Assembly (NCBI GenBank): GCA_951217055.1
Contig: OX578284.1
Coordinates: 22,999,187 to 23,063,186, forward strand
Source: Gerris lacustris
Lineage: Eukaryota; Arthropoda; Insecta; Hemiptera; Gerridae
DNA length: 64,000 nucleotides
Direction of reading: 5' to 3'
Shown here one piece after another: positions 12,331 through 24,359 of the stretch (positions are counted from its first letter, which is position 1; the number at the start of each line of letters is the position of its first letter). The notes beneath the pieces are model-generated. The model was given only the letters and a program-made list of their open reading frames with translations, was not told the DNA's origin and made no database searches. Position numbers and translations under genes: made by a program.

Positions 12331-12372
12331 TTAGTTCAATAACCAAACAACGTTGTTTGGTTATTGAACTAA
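12331..12372. repeat. Perfect 42-bp palindrome
   Basis: The arms of 21 bases meet at an AACGTT centre with no spacer; the left arm begins TTAGTTCAATAACCAAACAA. No flanking inverted repeats or target duplication show it to be a transposon end. Confidence 0.9.
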
Positions 12373-12793
12373 CTACCTACTCCTTTTTATAATCAGTCGC
12401 TATCACACATTAGAGAAAAACACAGTCGAGGATTAAAAGTTAAATTAAAATAACATCTATAGTTCCTTAAATTTATTAATTTACAAAGTTTGAATACATG
12501 ATGCATTTATAGATAGTGCTAAAAGTTTTAATAGCTCACAATCTCTAATATCAGGCAGTCACGTTGCGATTGATATCACGGTTTACTCTGAAACAGTTAA
12601 GTCCTTTGTCATTTTGTGTTTTTTTTTTTTTTCAGTTCGACAAAAAATTAAAAAATAATCGGTACATTTTTATAATAAAAAACTGTAAGGTACGATGACA
12701 CAGATTTAATTGAAAATTTGTAGCTTAGTCAAGACTGGAAAAAGAATCAAAATGCATAGAGGAATTCCAAAAGAATAAAGATATGGTCTACAT
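12373..12793. other. Intergenic, no gene seen
   Basis: AT-rich stretch between the palindrome and the hAT-type element; nothing recognised. Confidence 0.45.
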
Positions 12794-13135
12794 CAGGGGT
12801 TTCCAATCTTTTTTGTAGAAGTGCCGGATCTGGATAAGATGGTCCATAGCGGGTCGGATGAAGTAAGCAATGTTCAGCTATCGGACTTCACAGTGTTAGG
12901 AAATATGGATAATAAGCTCATAAACCATATCCATTTCAGCCAAAAAGCTTATATTATAAGACTCGTGCTGATCTTTTTTAATGTTTGACATGGCATTTGA
13001 TTATGAAGAACTTATAACTTTGCATTGTGAAGGTTCATTTGTTAACGTCTTTCGTGGCGTGGCGGGCCGAATGAAAACGTTTTACAGGCAGATTTCCGGC
13101 CCGCGGGCCGTAGTTTAGAGTTTTGGCGACCCCTG
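12794..13135 (+). mobile_element. hAT-type MITE (R3 family), copy A
   Basis: Ends are CAGGGGTTTCCAATC and TTTTGGCGACCCCTG. Flanks GTCTACAT and GTCTAGAT match at 7 of 8 positions. The internal GGATAAGATGGTCCATAG and GGGCCG blocks identify copy B at 48299-48598 and a rearranged copy at 26250-26603. Noncoding. Confidence 0.9.
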
Positions 13136-13880
13136 GTCTAGATGGTAGATTTAGTGTTCCCCAACCCCAACCTTTTTGACCTAACGGCACTCGCGCACTA
13201 ATCTCTAACCTAAATCAAGCTGTGGCACGCTTGACACTCTAATTGACTGATATTGACTGACTTGATTGGTGTGTTTATTTAAGTAAGGAAAACTGATGTA
13301 AAATCACATTTTAATCTAATACAAATACTATTTATATTGATTGATGTGGAAATCTTTGCAAAAAAGGCTTTACATCAAATTTCACGGCATACTTATGGAG
13401 GCCTAACGGCACATAGCACAATGCGCCGTGGCTCATTGGTTGGAAAACACTGAGCTAGATTAAATGTACTGCGGGGAAGGGGTGGGTGTTGGTAGGGTGG
13501 ATTGAAAGTATAGATCTGTCAGAGGTAAAGCAGAGAGGATTGGGGCAGGTTATTGCTTACCCAGAACCCAGGAGTGGGAGGAATAATTTATTTCCTACTT
13601 TAACTCTAGAATACTAATTCAAACAACAATTTAATCTATTTTTTAAATAAACGTAACTATATTAAAATTATTTATTTTTTAGTGCAGTCTGACCTATATC
13701 TGAGTTAAGTAAAAGAGGTTAATAAGAGCTGTTGTTAAAAATCCCGTCAAGTGCTTGCCAGCTAGCTACTAAAAGGGTTTCTTCGGTCATAAAATTCTAG
13801 TCATAAAATATATACAAAAAGTATAACTGTGGAGAAGCGAAGAGTGCATAGATTATCCTTTAGCATCTTAGGAATACACT
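13136..13880. other. Intergenic, no gene seen
   Basis: Includes GC-richer sequence near 13150-13450 that may be repeat remnant. No gene supported. Confidence 0.4.
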
Positions 13881-14470
13881 TATTTGGTTTTTCTATTGGA
13901 AACGCGATATATATATTTGTAATCCAAATTTCAATACCTTTCAAATGATACAACACAAAAATTACAAAAAATAAAAATGTCGGGTCACCATAGGTACGGC
14001 CACCTATAATTTCTATAATTTTACATTTTTATATTAACTCCCGGAAATATCGTTGGACCACAGAAATGTATATTTGTGTATTTTTGGCTTATTTTTATGA
14101 CCTTTCCTTATATAGGGTAGCGGGGGGAGACATTTTTTCTTGCGTTTTGTTTTAATTATTTTGGGGGTAAAATGGCCGCCATTTTGCAAACGCGATTTAT
14201 ATATGTGATCAACATTTCAAAAACTTTGAAGTGATACCCCACTCAAAAATTACAAAAAATATAAAATATTGCGATCAGTTCGCAATTGCTCGCTTTTTTG
14301 AGTGTTTAGGTTCGCAATATTCTTCCTGTTTTTGGGCAAAATTTTAATTTTTTTATACCAAATTTCAAATCTCTAGCTACAGTAGGTCGGGAGATATACT
14401 CCAAGGTGCGACCGATGGACGGACGAACTACCAAAAGCATAAGCGTTTCTAGGACGACCTCGAAACCCTA
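13880..14470 (+). repeat. R7-related repeat, two direct copies
   Basis: AACGCGATATATATATTTGT...ACACAAAAATTACAAAAAAT recurs about 280 bp on as AACGCGATTTATATATGTGA...CTCAAAAATTACAAAAAAT. AATGGCCGCCATTTTG lies just before the second copy. The block ends in GGTCGGGAGATATACTCCAA and a GGACGGACG motif, a common style of invertebrate interspersed repeat. Confidence 0.5.
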
Positions 14471-14639
14471 AAAAGGACACTTTCAGAGTGGATACGATTT
14501 TTTATATCTATATCATTTATTTATCTATAAATAAATCTATATTTATTATAGCATATTCACATATTCGGGATTACCGAATATGTTACTTTTGCTGAGTAGT
14601 TATAAAATTAATGTGGGGCCGGTACCATACTGACTTCTT

Positions 14640-14835
14640 TCGAGACAAAATCTAAATTCTTTCAAAATCGAATGATTACTTTTAAAGAGATAGGACCTAT
14701 ATATCTTAACAAGTAGTGTTTATAGATGCTATATATGTTGGGAGTACTAAATATGTTGGGCTCATGCGGAAAACAATGCAATGTGTGTAGAAGGTTGAAA
14801 CCTATGCGGGACCAACAGTGTCATAAATTAGACAA
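14640..14835 (+). repeat. Decayed R1 copy
   Basis: Retains the dispersed R1 words: ATGATTACTTTTAAAGAGATA, CTCATGCGGAAAACAATG and GAAGGTTGAAACCTATGCGG. Confidence 0.5.
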
Positions 14836-15094
14836 AAATTGGTTATAAAAGCATACGTGAAAGGGCGCGAGTAAGCTATATGTCTCACACTAATAGGTAG
14901 ACTATTTTTATTTTTATTATTAAAAACACATAACAAAGAAAAATCGGTCAGAGACAACTCAGACAAAATTTCTCATATACGAGTTCATAATTACTTAGCC
15001 CTGTGTTTTCCATTTATTAGTTTTCGAGTTTTCTTATGTGCATTTAATTATTATTAAACATTATATCAAAATTCAAAAAGTATCATAAAAATAA

Positions 15095-15535
15095 TAATTT
15101 ATCATAAAAATAACTTCTCCCTGGCGGGGAATTGAATCCAGCCTTAAAGCTATTTTCTCAGGAACTAGATTTTTCCCGGGGAAACGGCTTATATCGTATG
15201 ATTGGTATTTAAATTGACTAAATTTTAGCATTTTTAAATCAAAATCGTCGGAACCGTTCTCGAGAAATAATTTTTTTTTTTCACGTTTTTCAAAGTTTTG
15301 AGGGGGTAGCGCCCCCAAATTTTGAGCTAAAATTCATTTCTCGATTTCGCCTCGGGGTATGATTTTTCTTAACATATTCCGTCAAAATCGGTCCAGTAGT
15401 TTAGGCTCTACGCGTCTGCACAGCCGACAGACAGACATTTTTTGGACTCAGGTAACCTCAAAACGTGAAAATCCATCGAAATCTCAAAATCGAATTTTCG
15501 CGCCATCACAATACTTTCCCTTTATACGAAATATG
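15095..15535 (+). repeat. R2 interspersed repeat, near full-length copy
   Basis: Reference copy of the R2 family. In order it has TCTCAGGAACTAGATTTTTC, ATCAAAATCGTCGGAACCGT, GGGGGTAGCGCCCCCAAAT, CTCGGGGTATGATTTTTC, CTACGCGTCTGCACAG, GACAGACAGACATTTTTTGG and CGCGCCATCACAATACTTTC. Related copies lie at 5574, 23199, 49195, 55600, 59655 and 62575. A tRNA box-B-like word (GAATTGAATCC) sits near the start. The 120-codon frame across it is only a by-product. Confidence 0.75.
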
Positions 15536-16600
15536 AAATATGTAGTAAAAAGTGCTCTGAACAGCTATCTTCAATGTCGAGTGACATTTAAAAAAGGAGC
15601 TTTTAGCGCTAAATACCTTAAACACACTTGTTATTTAATTATTAATATTATAATATTACATTTGTATACTTGTTACATCTTCTTAATAACCAATGATAAT
15701 ATTTATGCAGGACCTTATTAAGTTTATTAAAAAATACACAGTCGAGAAAAGTTTAATACATCCATACTTTTTGGAACACCAAATAAGATGTGTTACATTA
15801 TTACTAATTTTTGTGTTTAGTATTATTACTTTTACCATTTTTATATACAACAATATATTCTTTAAAACAAAATGTTTAAGGTAACATTACGTAGGTATAA
15901 GCAATAGGCAACTCAGATGAGCCATGACCCTTACTACAGGATTTTATTCTGATAATTTAGAATTATAGCGTTTAAGATTTTAGTCACTTGGGTTACGGTG
16001 CTTAACTTAATCTGTTATTTAATGTAAGTTATTTAATTTTAAACAAATGAGAAAATAAAAAATTAGGATAAACAGTCATTATCGAAACAGAATCGTGTTG
16101 CAAGTTGCATAATACCTAACGAGAAAGTATAGGAAGAGATGTTTTTGAACGATTTTCATTTTTATTTTTGTTTAAATAGATAGAAAATCGTGCTTATATA
16201 ATTTTATAAATATACATACAAAATAACTTACGAAATCAAAAAATTACAAACCGTTACACACATACACACATTACGTCGACGAAAGATATATACTCGGTAC
16301 TCGGTAAGTACCGAATGTGTGGATGGAGTAAAACTTGACCACTAGCCCCAATATTCAGGTACTTCGTTTCGTGTAAAAAAAAACGGCAAGAAATGAGAAA
16401 AGGGCAGGAATATTCGATATTCAGGACGAGTTAAACCCATCCACACCACCAGGCATTTGACGAGCTTTCTTGGCCCTTGGTAGATGCTAGTATCAAAAAT
16501 GTATTATGGATCGGCTTTTATATTATGTTGTGGCAACACTGCACGAATATCCATAATCTATAGAAAATCAGCTGTTCGGCTGTGAATCGTGAATGCGAAC
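15536..16600. other. Intergenic sequence and presumed CSN5 upstream region
   Basis: No gene. A hairpin with arms CGGTACT / AGTACCG lies at about 16294-16312. The last 150 bases before CSN5 are less AT-rich and likely hold its promoter, but no TATA box or initiator could be assigned with confidence. Confidence 0.35.
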
Positions 16601-16719
16601 TTGAAGCCGAGACGTAAACAGATCGGCATTTTTGTTTATTTCTTTCTTAATTGTAATTTATTGTGAATATTTAGTTGCGGTGTAATATAGCAAAAGTGAA
16701 AAAATTATATAAAGTTATT

Positions 16720-17757
16720 ATGGCGTCTACGTCAACGGCAAGTGAGCCTCAGGCGCAAGTTGCGCAGAAAAATTGGGAACTTTGCAACAATGTCGAAATG
16801 GTCAACTCAGTCGACGATATTTACAGGTACGATAGGAAACAGCAGCATGATATACTTAACGCTAAACCGTGGGAAAAAGACCCTCATTTTTTCACCGATA
16901 TAAAAATATCGGCGTTAGCACTACTCAAAATGGTGATGCACGCCAGATCCGGTGGTACTTTAGAAGTAATGGGATTACTTTTAGGTAAAGTCGACGCTAA
17001 TACGATGATAGTTATGGACTCTTTCGCTTTGCCTGTTGAAGGAACTGAAACAAGGGTCAACGCCCAAGCTCAAGCTTACGAATACATGACAGCTTACATC
17101 GAATCTGCTAAGCAAGTTGGTCGTCTTGAAAATGCCATCGGTTGGTATCACAGTCATCCTGGATACGGTTGTTGGTTATCAGGAATTGACGTATCGACTC
17201 AAATGTTAAATCAAAACTTTCAAGAACCATTCGTTGCCATTGTTATAGATCCGGTCAGAACAATATCAGCTGGTAAAGTTTGTCTTGGTGCTTTCAGAAC
17301 CTACCCTAAAGGTTATAAACCACCTAATGAGGAACCTTCTGAGTATCAAACTATACCTTTAAATAAAATTGAAGATTTTGGAGTCCATTGTAAGCAATAT
17401 TATTCGTTAGAGGTCTCTTACTTTAAATCGAGTTTAGACAGATGGCTTTTGGATTCTCTTTGGAACAAATATTGGGTGAATACTTTGAGTTCCGCTAGTC
17501 TTTTGACTAACGCTGACTATACGACAGGTCAAATATTTGATTTATCTGAAAAACTCGAGCAATCTGAATCAGCTATCGGACGGAGTGTTTTTGTTTTGAT
17601 CGATCCACATGAAAAACGGACTGAAGATAAATTGCTGAAAGCAACTAAAGACAGCTGTAAAACTACTATTGAAATTATCCACGGACTTATGGCTCAGATG
17701 ATTAAAGACCGACTGTTTAATCAAGTTAAACCTGGATCATCATCTTCTTCATCTTAA
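16720..17757 (+). CDS. CSN5: COP9 signalosome subunit 5 (CSN5/JAB1), JAMM isopeptidase
   Basis: The 345-residue frame encodes the catalytic subunit of the COP9 signalosome, which removes NEDD8 from cullins and so controls cullin-RING ubiquitin ligases in nucleus and cytosol. The MPN+/JAMM domain covers about residues 58-195. Its zinc ligands are H144, H146 and D157 within [16 protein letters not shown], with the catalytic glutamate at E82 (LEVMGLLLG). This is the human pattern (E76, H138, H140, D151) shifted by six. The C-terminal helical part is present ([23 protein letters not shown]), followed by a serine-rich tail. The ATG at 16720 has A at -3 and G at +4. An in-frame extension upstream starts with TTG, so it is not used. 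The coding region has no intron, which is unusual enough to consider a retrocopy, yet every family hallmark is intact. PSME3IP1 follows on the same strand. Confidence 0.98.
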   Translation: MASTSTASEPQAQVAQKNWELCNNVEMVNSVDDIYRYDRKQQHDILNAKPWEKDPHFFTDIKISALALLKMVMHARSGGTLEVMGLLLGKVDANTMIVMDSFALPVEGTETRVNAQAQAYEYMTAYIESAKQVGRLENAIGWYHSHPGYGCWLSGIDVSTQMLNQNFQEPFVAIVIDPVRTISAGKVCLGAFRTYPKGYKPPNEEPSEYQTIPLNKIEDFGVHCKQYYSLEVSYFKSSLDRWLLDSLWNKYWVNTLSSASLLTNADYTTGQIFDLSEKLEQSESAIGRSVFVLIDPHEKRTEDKLLKATKDSCKTTIEIIHGLMAQMIKDRLFNQVKPGSSSSSS

Positions 17758-17908
17758 TTTTTTTTACTACTATTTTAATTATGACTCTTATTTTGATTCA
17801 CTTATTTATTATTTAAAACCACTTGTGTAAAGAGTGTATCTGAAAGTGCAGTTAAATGGTCTCGAAATGTTTTTAACTGTTTTAAAATTATTTTCTCTTG
17901 TATATAAC

Positions 17909-17914
17909 ATTAAA
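17909..17914 (+). promoter_or_regulatory. Candidate CSN5 polyadenylation signal
   Basis: ATTAAA, the common variant signal, lies about 150 bases after the stop codon. It is followed by a T/G-rich stretch (TTTGTTTTCTTTCTTT) where cleavage would be expected. Confidence 0.55.
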
Positions 17915-17982
17915 GTTGTAAAATTATTTGTTTTCTTTCTTTAATTTTCTAAGGTTGAGGGACAGACATGCAGTCTTCTCTA

Positions 17983-18137
17983 TAAGGCGGCTTTCACACC
18001 GAAGTAGCGAGTCGCAGGATGCATGTGTCCTGATGGAAAGATCCATTCCACTTAAACACCGGACTATATAACTGAACGAGAGCTTACACACCGAGGATGC
18101 ACGTCGCACTTGCTACTTCGGTGTGAAAGCCGCCTTA
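17983..18137. mobile_element. MITE with 24-bp perfect TIRs and TA target site
   Basis: AGGCGGCTTTCACACCGAAG (from 17985, continuing TAGC) is matched exactly in inverse at the right end (ending CCGCCT at 18135). TA lies on each side, as for Tc1/mariner-type insertions. An inner partly inverted pair (GTCGCAGGATGCATG / GAGGATGCACGTCGC) lets nearly the whole 151 bp fold. It lies about 70 bases beyond the probable CSN5 cleavage site. Confidence 0.85.
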
Positions 18138-20740
18138 GCGATATTTTCGGCTAAGATTTTAATTAAACCTTAATGTTTCAGGCTGAAGTTTTCAGGGTTT
18201 GTTACATTGATCATTACTATCATTTAACTAATAATAGTATTAGCTACACCACTAACTTCAATCAAACTTATTGAATTCGTGGTATAGTTCCCAAAGGGGA
18301 TTTGGTTTAAGAATTATTCTTATCATAGAATATAATCAAATTTACTATTTTTACAATGTATGTATTAGAAATGTGTTTGATGTGTGATGCCATTTGATAG
18401 TTCATTGTTCTTACATTGGTAAACTGATGTTTGTACTAAAAATACTAATTCATTGAATCATGGATATGTTTTTGGGCGTTGGATCCAGTTATTGACATTT
18501 CAATGCTTTTCCATGAAGTGGAGAAAACTCGTATTCATTTATCTAATTGATATAGTAGATGGATCTTAAGGTGTGAAATTATGAAACATTAATCCATTTT
18601 TATTACCATTTGTTAAGCTAGGAGCTCTGATATAATTTTATATAAAATTTAGAAATTCTATCGGCAAAATATAGTACTACAATGAATACAAGTGAAAACC
18701 AATCTACCCCTGGCACGATATTTAAGAGCATTAAATTTCACTGTCGTTTATTGAAACTTCAGCCCGCCTATTGGCAAAATATATTTTAAATGAAAACCAA
18801 ACAACCTCCTGTTAAAGTTAAATCCTTACTTCCTGGCACAATATTTTAAAGCTTCACGTTTTCATGTCTTTTTGCGTGACGGAAATTTCTTCTTTCCCTA
18901 GATCTAAAACATTTCAATGTAAAAGGTACATTACTTATTATCCCCTAATCCTCTTAAAAGAATAAATCTGATCCATTTTATATATTAAAATATAAATATA
19001 TGATGTCCCCTTTCTTATAATTATTTATAAAAGAGAATCATTGATCAGGCGTCAAATAGACAACTCCTCATGACTCACCTCTGTTTGTTTTTTTTCAATT
19101 TATTGACAATTTAAATTTCTAATGATTTTTAACTCCTTAGACAACAAGGTTAGAAAATGTTCCAAATGGAGGAACGAAATATTACCTAACAAATTATAAA
19201 AGAGTTTTTTTTACCCCTTTGGACACAAAGATTTTATAAATAAATCTGATTTTCTACTTATTATGATTCCTCCCCCCTCTAGCTGTTCAAATGGCACAAC
19301 AAATCTTCTAGAAATGCTCGGTGGGAAATCTATTTATTAATAACTATCTGTAAGCTGCTAATATTTTTTGTCTTAATTATGTTATTTTACATAGAATTTA
19401 AGTAATTACTGTGTATTAATTATCGCTCTGTCCTAATAACAGTTAAATTTATTTTTAATAAAGAAATATGTTAAAAATTTCAGATCCGCTAGTATAGAAT
19501 TTGTCTTACCCACCTAGGAGTATAACCCAAATCAAGAATTTGTAGTCTCCTATACACTAAGCACACAACTGTTGGGATAGTAGAATATTAATTTATAGTT
19601 TAAATGTGTTAGATGTCTGTTTATTTATTAATTTTCTTTACTGTGTTTCGAACAGTGCAAAAAAATATGGGACAAGTGTATAACTGTAGGTGGGGATTAT
19701 TTTGAAAAAGATAATTTGTTGGTTTGAAGTTTTAATAAATACAGTTTTCTTAAAAAAATGAGTTCGGGAACTTTTGGGTAGCAGCTCGTACAAACATGTA
19801 ACAGAAAAATTAAGCATAAAATTGTTTCAATATTCTCAGATGTAAAAGACATGTCCGCACGGTGTTTTTTTTTTTTTTGTTCCTATTTAACAGACAATTT
19901 AAAAATATTTGGAGGTTATTAGTCACTGTGTTTTAAAGGCTGATCCCCATAAAGAAATTCTGCAGTGGCCAACAAGCTTTAAATGTATGTTATTATAGGT
20001 ATCCTGTGAAATAAAAATGAATTAGCCAACTATAAAAAAATCTTAAAAACCGTCTTTTTTGACAGAGAATGACTATGATTTTTTTCGTTGATTTATTAAA
20101 AAAAATAGGGGGGGGGGGGGACAAGAAACATGAAATTTTTAAGGACACATGGCGCAAAGATTAATTGGTACAATAATTTAAAAGAATATACATTTGTATT
20201 TATGACGTCCTCCTCTTACATTAAACATCCCATGACGCATATCCGATAAAAAACAATTTCAAAAGCTAGTTTTTGAGAGATGATTTTTTGGAGTTACCCT
20301 ATAATGTTCTTGTATTTGGTTTATTACACATAACATAACTTCTAAAGTTTCGAATTTTTATGTTGGGCACTTTCGGAGATCAGGGGCATACATACAGAGA
20401 GGCAGACAAGCGCAGGAATGAATTGTATATTACGTATTTATCGCCGGCACAACCATAAACGACCTCGTTTTGCCTACGGACCCTAAAACCATAGTGCAGA
20501 AATTTAATTTAAATAAAGATAATCCCAAAATTATAATAAAATCATTGATCAGGGTAGATCTTTGTTTAGATTTTGTTTTTATGTCTAACCTTCTGTTGTG
20601 GTTACAAGCAGCTGTTATGTTTGTCGAAAATATTACTCTGACTCTGTAATTATTTTTGTAGCTGTTTAAATTGCCATTGATTTAACGTAAATTGTATTGT
20701 TGATTTCCCCTATTCGCTTGTTATTAATATATTTATTACT
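18138..20740. other. Intergenic between CSN5 and PSME3IP1
   Basis: No gene. Minor features are a diffuse direct repeat at about 18663-18850 (GGCAAAATATA...CCTGGCAC(G/A)ATATTT), a 13-base G tract at 20108-20120, and repeat-like sequence at 20340-20490 (CATACATACAGAGAGGCAGA). Confidence 0.45.
20108..20120. repeat. Poly-G tract (13)
   Basis: Uninterrupted G run upstream of PSME3IP1. Confidence 0.9.
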
Positions 20741-20930
20741 AATGCGAAGCTCAGCTGTTGTATGTTTTGCGCGTTTTTGAAATGAATAAAACGGGTACTT
20801 TCAACTTCGGTGAAATAGTCTAGTCTTTATCAAGATAATCTGGAAGTAGTACTTCCGTTGAGTTGTTTTTGCGTTTTAGTTTATGTTTCTCTGTTAACTA
20901 AATTTGCTTAATACATATAACATTGTCAAA

Positions 20931-23900
20931 ATGAGTTCGGGATTTATCACAGAAACGGAACTGGCAGAGAAAAGGCGTGTCAGACAAGAAGAATGGGAAA
21001 AAGTTCGTCAACCAGATCAGCCTTCTGGTAAGATTATATCGATTTCTTTATTATCTTTCCATCTACAAAATTGATTCTTGCGTTATTTTATGTATATATT
21101 AGATTAGCTCGTTGCTAAATAGATAAGACATTTTAGTTCCCGGCTTGTATGAACTTATCTACAATCCAATATACAAACTCTAATTAGTGAAATCGTACTT
21201 ACTTCGAAATATTTATTACTAAATGGTTGAAGTCAGGCTTTACGATATCGACATCTTATTTTACTAATACATATTGCTTAATGATGTTTCTTTTGTACAT
21301 TGTATAGAGGATATTTACTGAAATTAAAGTTTAATATTAATTCTTTAGGGGTAATTGATCATGAATTTATTTTTAAGCATAGTTGTCAATGATTCATATT
21401 ACAGGAAAATAACGATGTACAGGATTAATGAGCTCAGTATTAAATAGAAGAAGGCTAAGATTTTCATTTGGAATATGGTTACCAACCCCGCATCCGCAAT
21501 ACTCTGTTTTGACTAGATAACACTTCATAATTTTGATGTATAAAAGAGATTATGCCTCTATGTCTTTATTATAATTTATTGACACAAAACTAATTATGTC
21601 TCTTTGTCACACTTTTTTCTCAAAAGCTGTTCTTAGAACAATATTGTAAATATTTATGAGTGATTAATATATCTCATTTTTCTATTAGAGACGTTCATCC
21701 CTTAATACTCCCCAGTAGCTTCGTATTACATTTATTTTGTACAGTTATTTATAAAGAAATAAGAATTTTTTATTAGAAACCATTATCCATTTGTTCGTTT
21801 ATTTATATCAGTTGAAGCATGGTAGCATGGTGCCGAACAGTAGGACACCTTGAGCAATGTTAGGTTTTTCAGTTGAATAAGGAGATATAGACCTCCTCTA
21901 TCGCTTCTTATTGTATTTTTTTTTATCAAAAAGCTACTAGATACTGCTTGAGGTTTAATTTAGGTAAACAACATTATTGATTTTCAAATGGAAAAGTAAT
22001 GGACACGTCACTCCTAGCTATATATGATTGCTACTTTCTCATCAGTTGTTCTCCTGCGTATATGACTTGTTTATATCCTCTAGTTTTAATTAATTCAAGT
22101 AACTCTTGTTTAATGATTTGTCGGGTACCGTGAAACTAACTTTTGTTAACTAACAGTTATGTTCATCAATATAACTGAACACAACGATAAATGTCTTCCA
22201 ACTACAATGTAACCTTTCCACTTATGCCTAAAAATTCAAATTTAAACATTGAAAGATGATTAAAAAAATAACTCTTTATTGAGAATCTAACTTGATTCCC
22301 AGCTATTTTATTGATTAAACATTATTTTTCTTGAAGTGTATGGAAAATTTGTCCTGTTAGTTTTTTACTGCAGCCTAACCAATTTTTTTCTCTAACCAAT
22401 TTATTTATTTATTTATTTTTTTAATGATGTTTATTTTTGATTTCACATTGCAGAGGCTCCTGAAGAAGAGTATGATCCAAGATCACTCTTCGAGAGGCTC
22501 CAATCCCAAAAGCAGAAAAGAGATTTAGAATATGAAGAAGCTCACCGATTAAGTAAGTATAAAGTTTTATAACTAACTTCATCTCTTCAATTATATTAGA
22601 CTATGATTCTAAATCCCTTTATAATACTAATTGTGAATTTGTTGCTTAAACTATAGTTTTAAAAAACAAGATTATTTATTTTCTAGAAAATATGATCAAA
22701 GGCTTGGATGACGATGAAGTGGAATTTCTTGATCTAGTAGACAGGTTAGTTATAAAAATCGTGTAAAAAATAAGTGGAATTAATCTCTTGTTCTAATCTC
22801 TCCTCTAATAAGTGCAAGGATTACTTTAGTATTTATTTTTTGTATATTTTATATTTTATTTGGTCTTATGTACTGATGGGCCTTATGAAGGCTGAAAGCT
22901 GCTTTGTTACAATTTATGTTGAGAGAAAATTTATGTTATTCCTTTAATGCTTTAGCTTATTTGGAATAATTATTTTTTGACACATAACATTTATAATTTA
23001 ATTGGTTTATTATAGGTGGTGCCATATAATATACCTTGATATTTGGTGTAAAAGTGGTTTAATTAAGATACCATCTAATTAGTGTGAATAAACCATTGAA
23101 ACCATACCATTTAAAATAAACAAACAAATGTGGAAAATAGAGAAGAAAATGAAGTAAACACAAATTCTACAGTGCTAATTTTATACTTTCTCATATTAAA
23201 GAAAAAGCGAAAATTCGATTTTGAGATTTTGATGGATTTACACGTTTTGAGGTACCCTGAGTCCAAAAAAGGTGTTTTTAAAAAATGTCTGTCTGTCGTC
23301 TGTGCAGAGGTGTGGAGCCTAAACTGCTGGGCCGATTTTGACGAAATTTGGCATACATGTTCTGAAAAATCATACCCTGAGGCGAAATCGACAAATGAAT
23401 TTTAGCCCTAATTTTTGGAGCACTACCCACTGAAAACTCTAAAAAAAAAAAAAAAAATAAAACGTGAAAAAAAATTATTTCTCGAAAACTGTTAAACTCG
23501 AAAAAATTCTAAAATGTAGTCTGTTTAAATAAGAATCTAACAATATAAGCTGTTTCCCAGGAAAAATCTAGTTTTCGAGATATTGATGAAATTAAATTTA
23601 ATTTAGTTGAAAATCGAAAACAAGAAGTAAACCACCACCTGTTGAATGCATTTTAAATAATATAATATTAATGAGGCATCGGGTAGGTTTAGATAAGCGA
23701 GCTTAATGCAATAAATATTTAATATTATGCAAATTAATAGTTAATCATGATGAGTTTATATTTTAAAAGGATGATTGGAGTAGACAGTTGTGCCAGGTGG
23801 GACTCTCACTTCACTTGGAAGGTTGGCTATAGTAACACTGCTAAAGGTGAATTTATAGTCACAGCTAGCAGATTGACATGCGTCTCCGTCTGTAAAGATA

Positions 23901-24319
23901 ACTATATACATATATGTTTTCTGGGATCTGGGACCGAGATTATATAAGAAAGTTAGTCTGAGTTGTCTCGGACCGATTTTTCTCTTTCTACAAATGATAA
24001 TTTTCCAAGGAAGTTACCTATCCATTGAGAGCTGGGGTAGCTGTGTCGATTAAATTACTTACTACGTCTGCTCCGGCCATCTCTGTATCAAGGGCGGTAC
24101 GAGGTCGTGGATCAATCCCTTGTCGTTATGCTCTGATTTATATAGCTCACTAATAATCACATCATATTCGCTTCGGCGGTACAATGTACGGAGGTAGGTA
24201 TGATGTGTAAAGTGGCTGGAACTCTTTACCACGGGGTTAGTACAATGGGCTTAAAAGATGGTCTAGTTGCTAGGTTCTTGACCTACCCATCTAGTACTTG
24301 TACTAAGACCTTACTACTG

Positions 24320-24359
<40 letters not shown>

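Noticed and set aside
15359..15721. 120-codon open frame
   Set aside because: Its first half is the R2 repeat, its second half AT-rich noise; other R2 copies do not keep the frame open.
16675..16719. N-terminal extension of CSN5 beginning upstream of 16720
   Set aside because: It would start at TTG. The first ATG in frame is 16720, has a good context and begins where known CSN5 proteins begin.
23130..23405. 91-codon open frame in PSME3IP1 intron 3
   Set aside because: It is the inverted R2 copy; no protein family resemblance.
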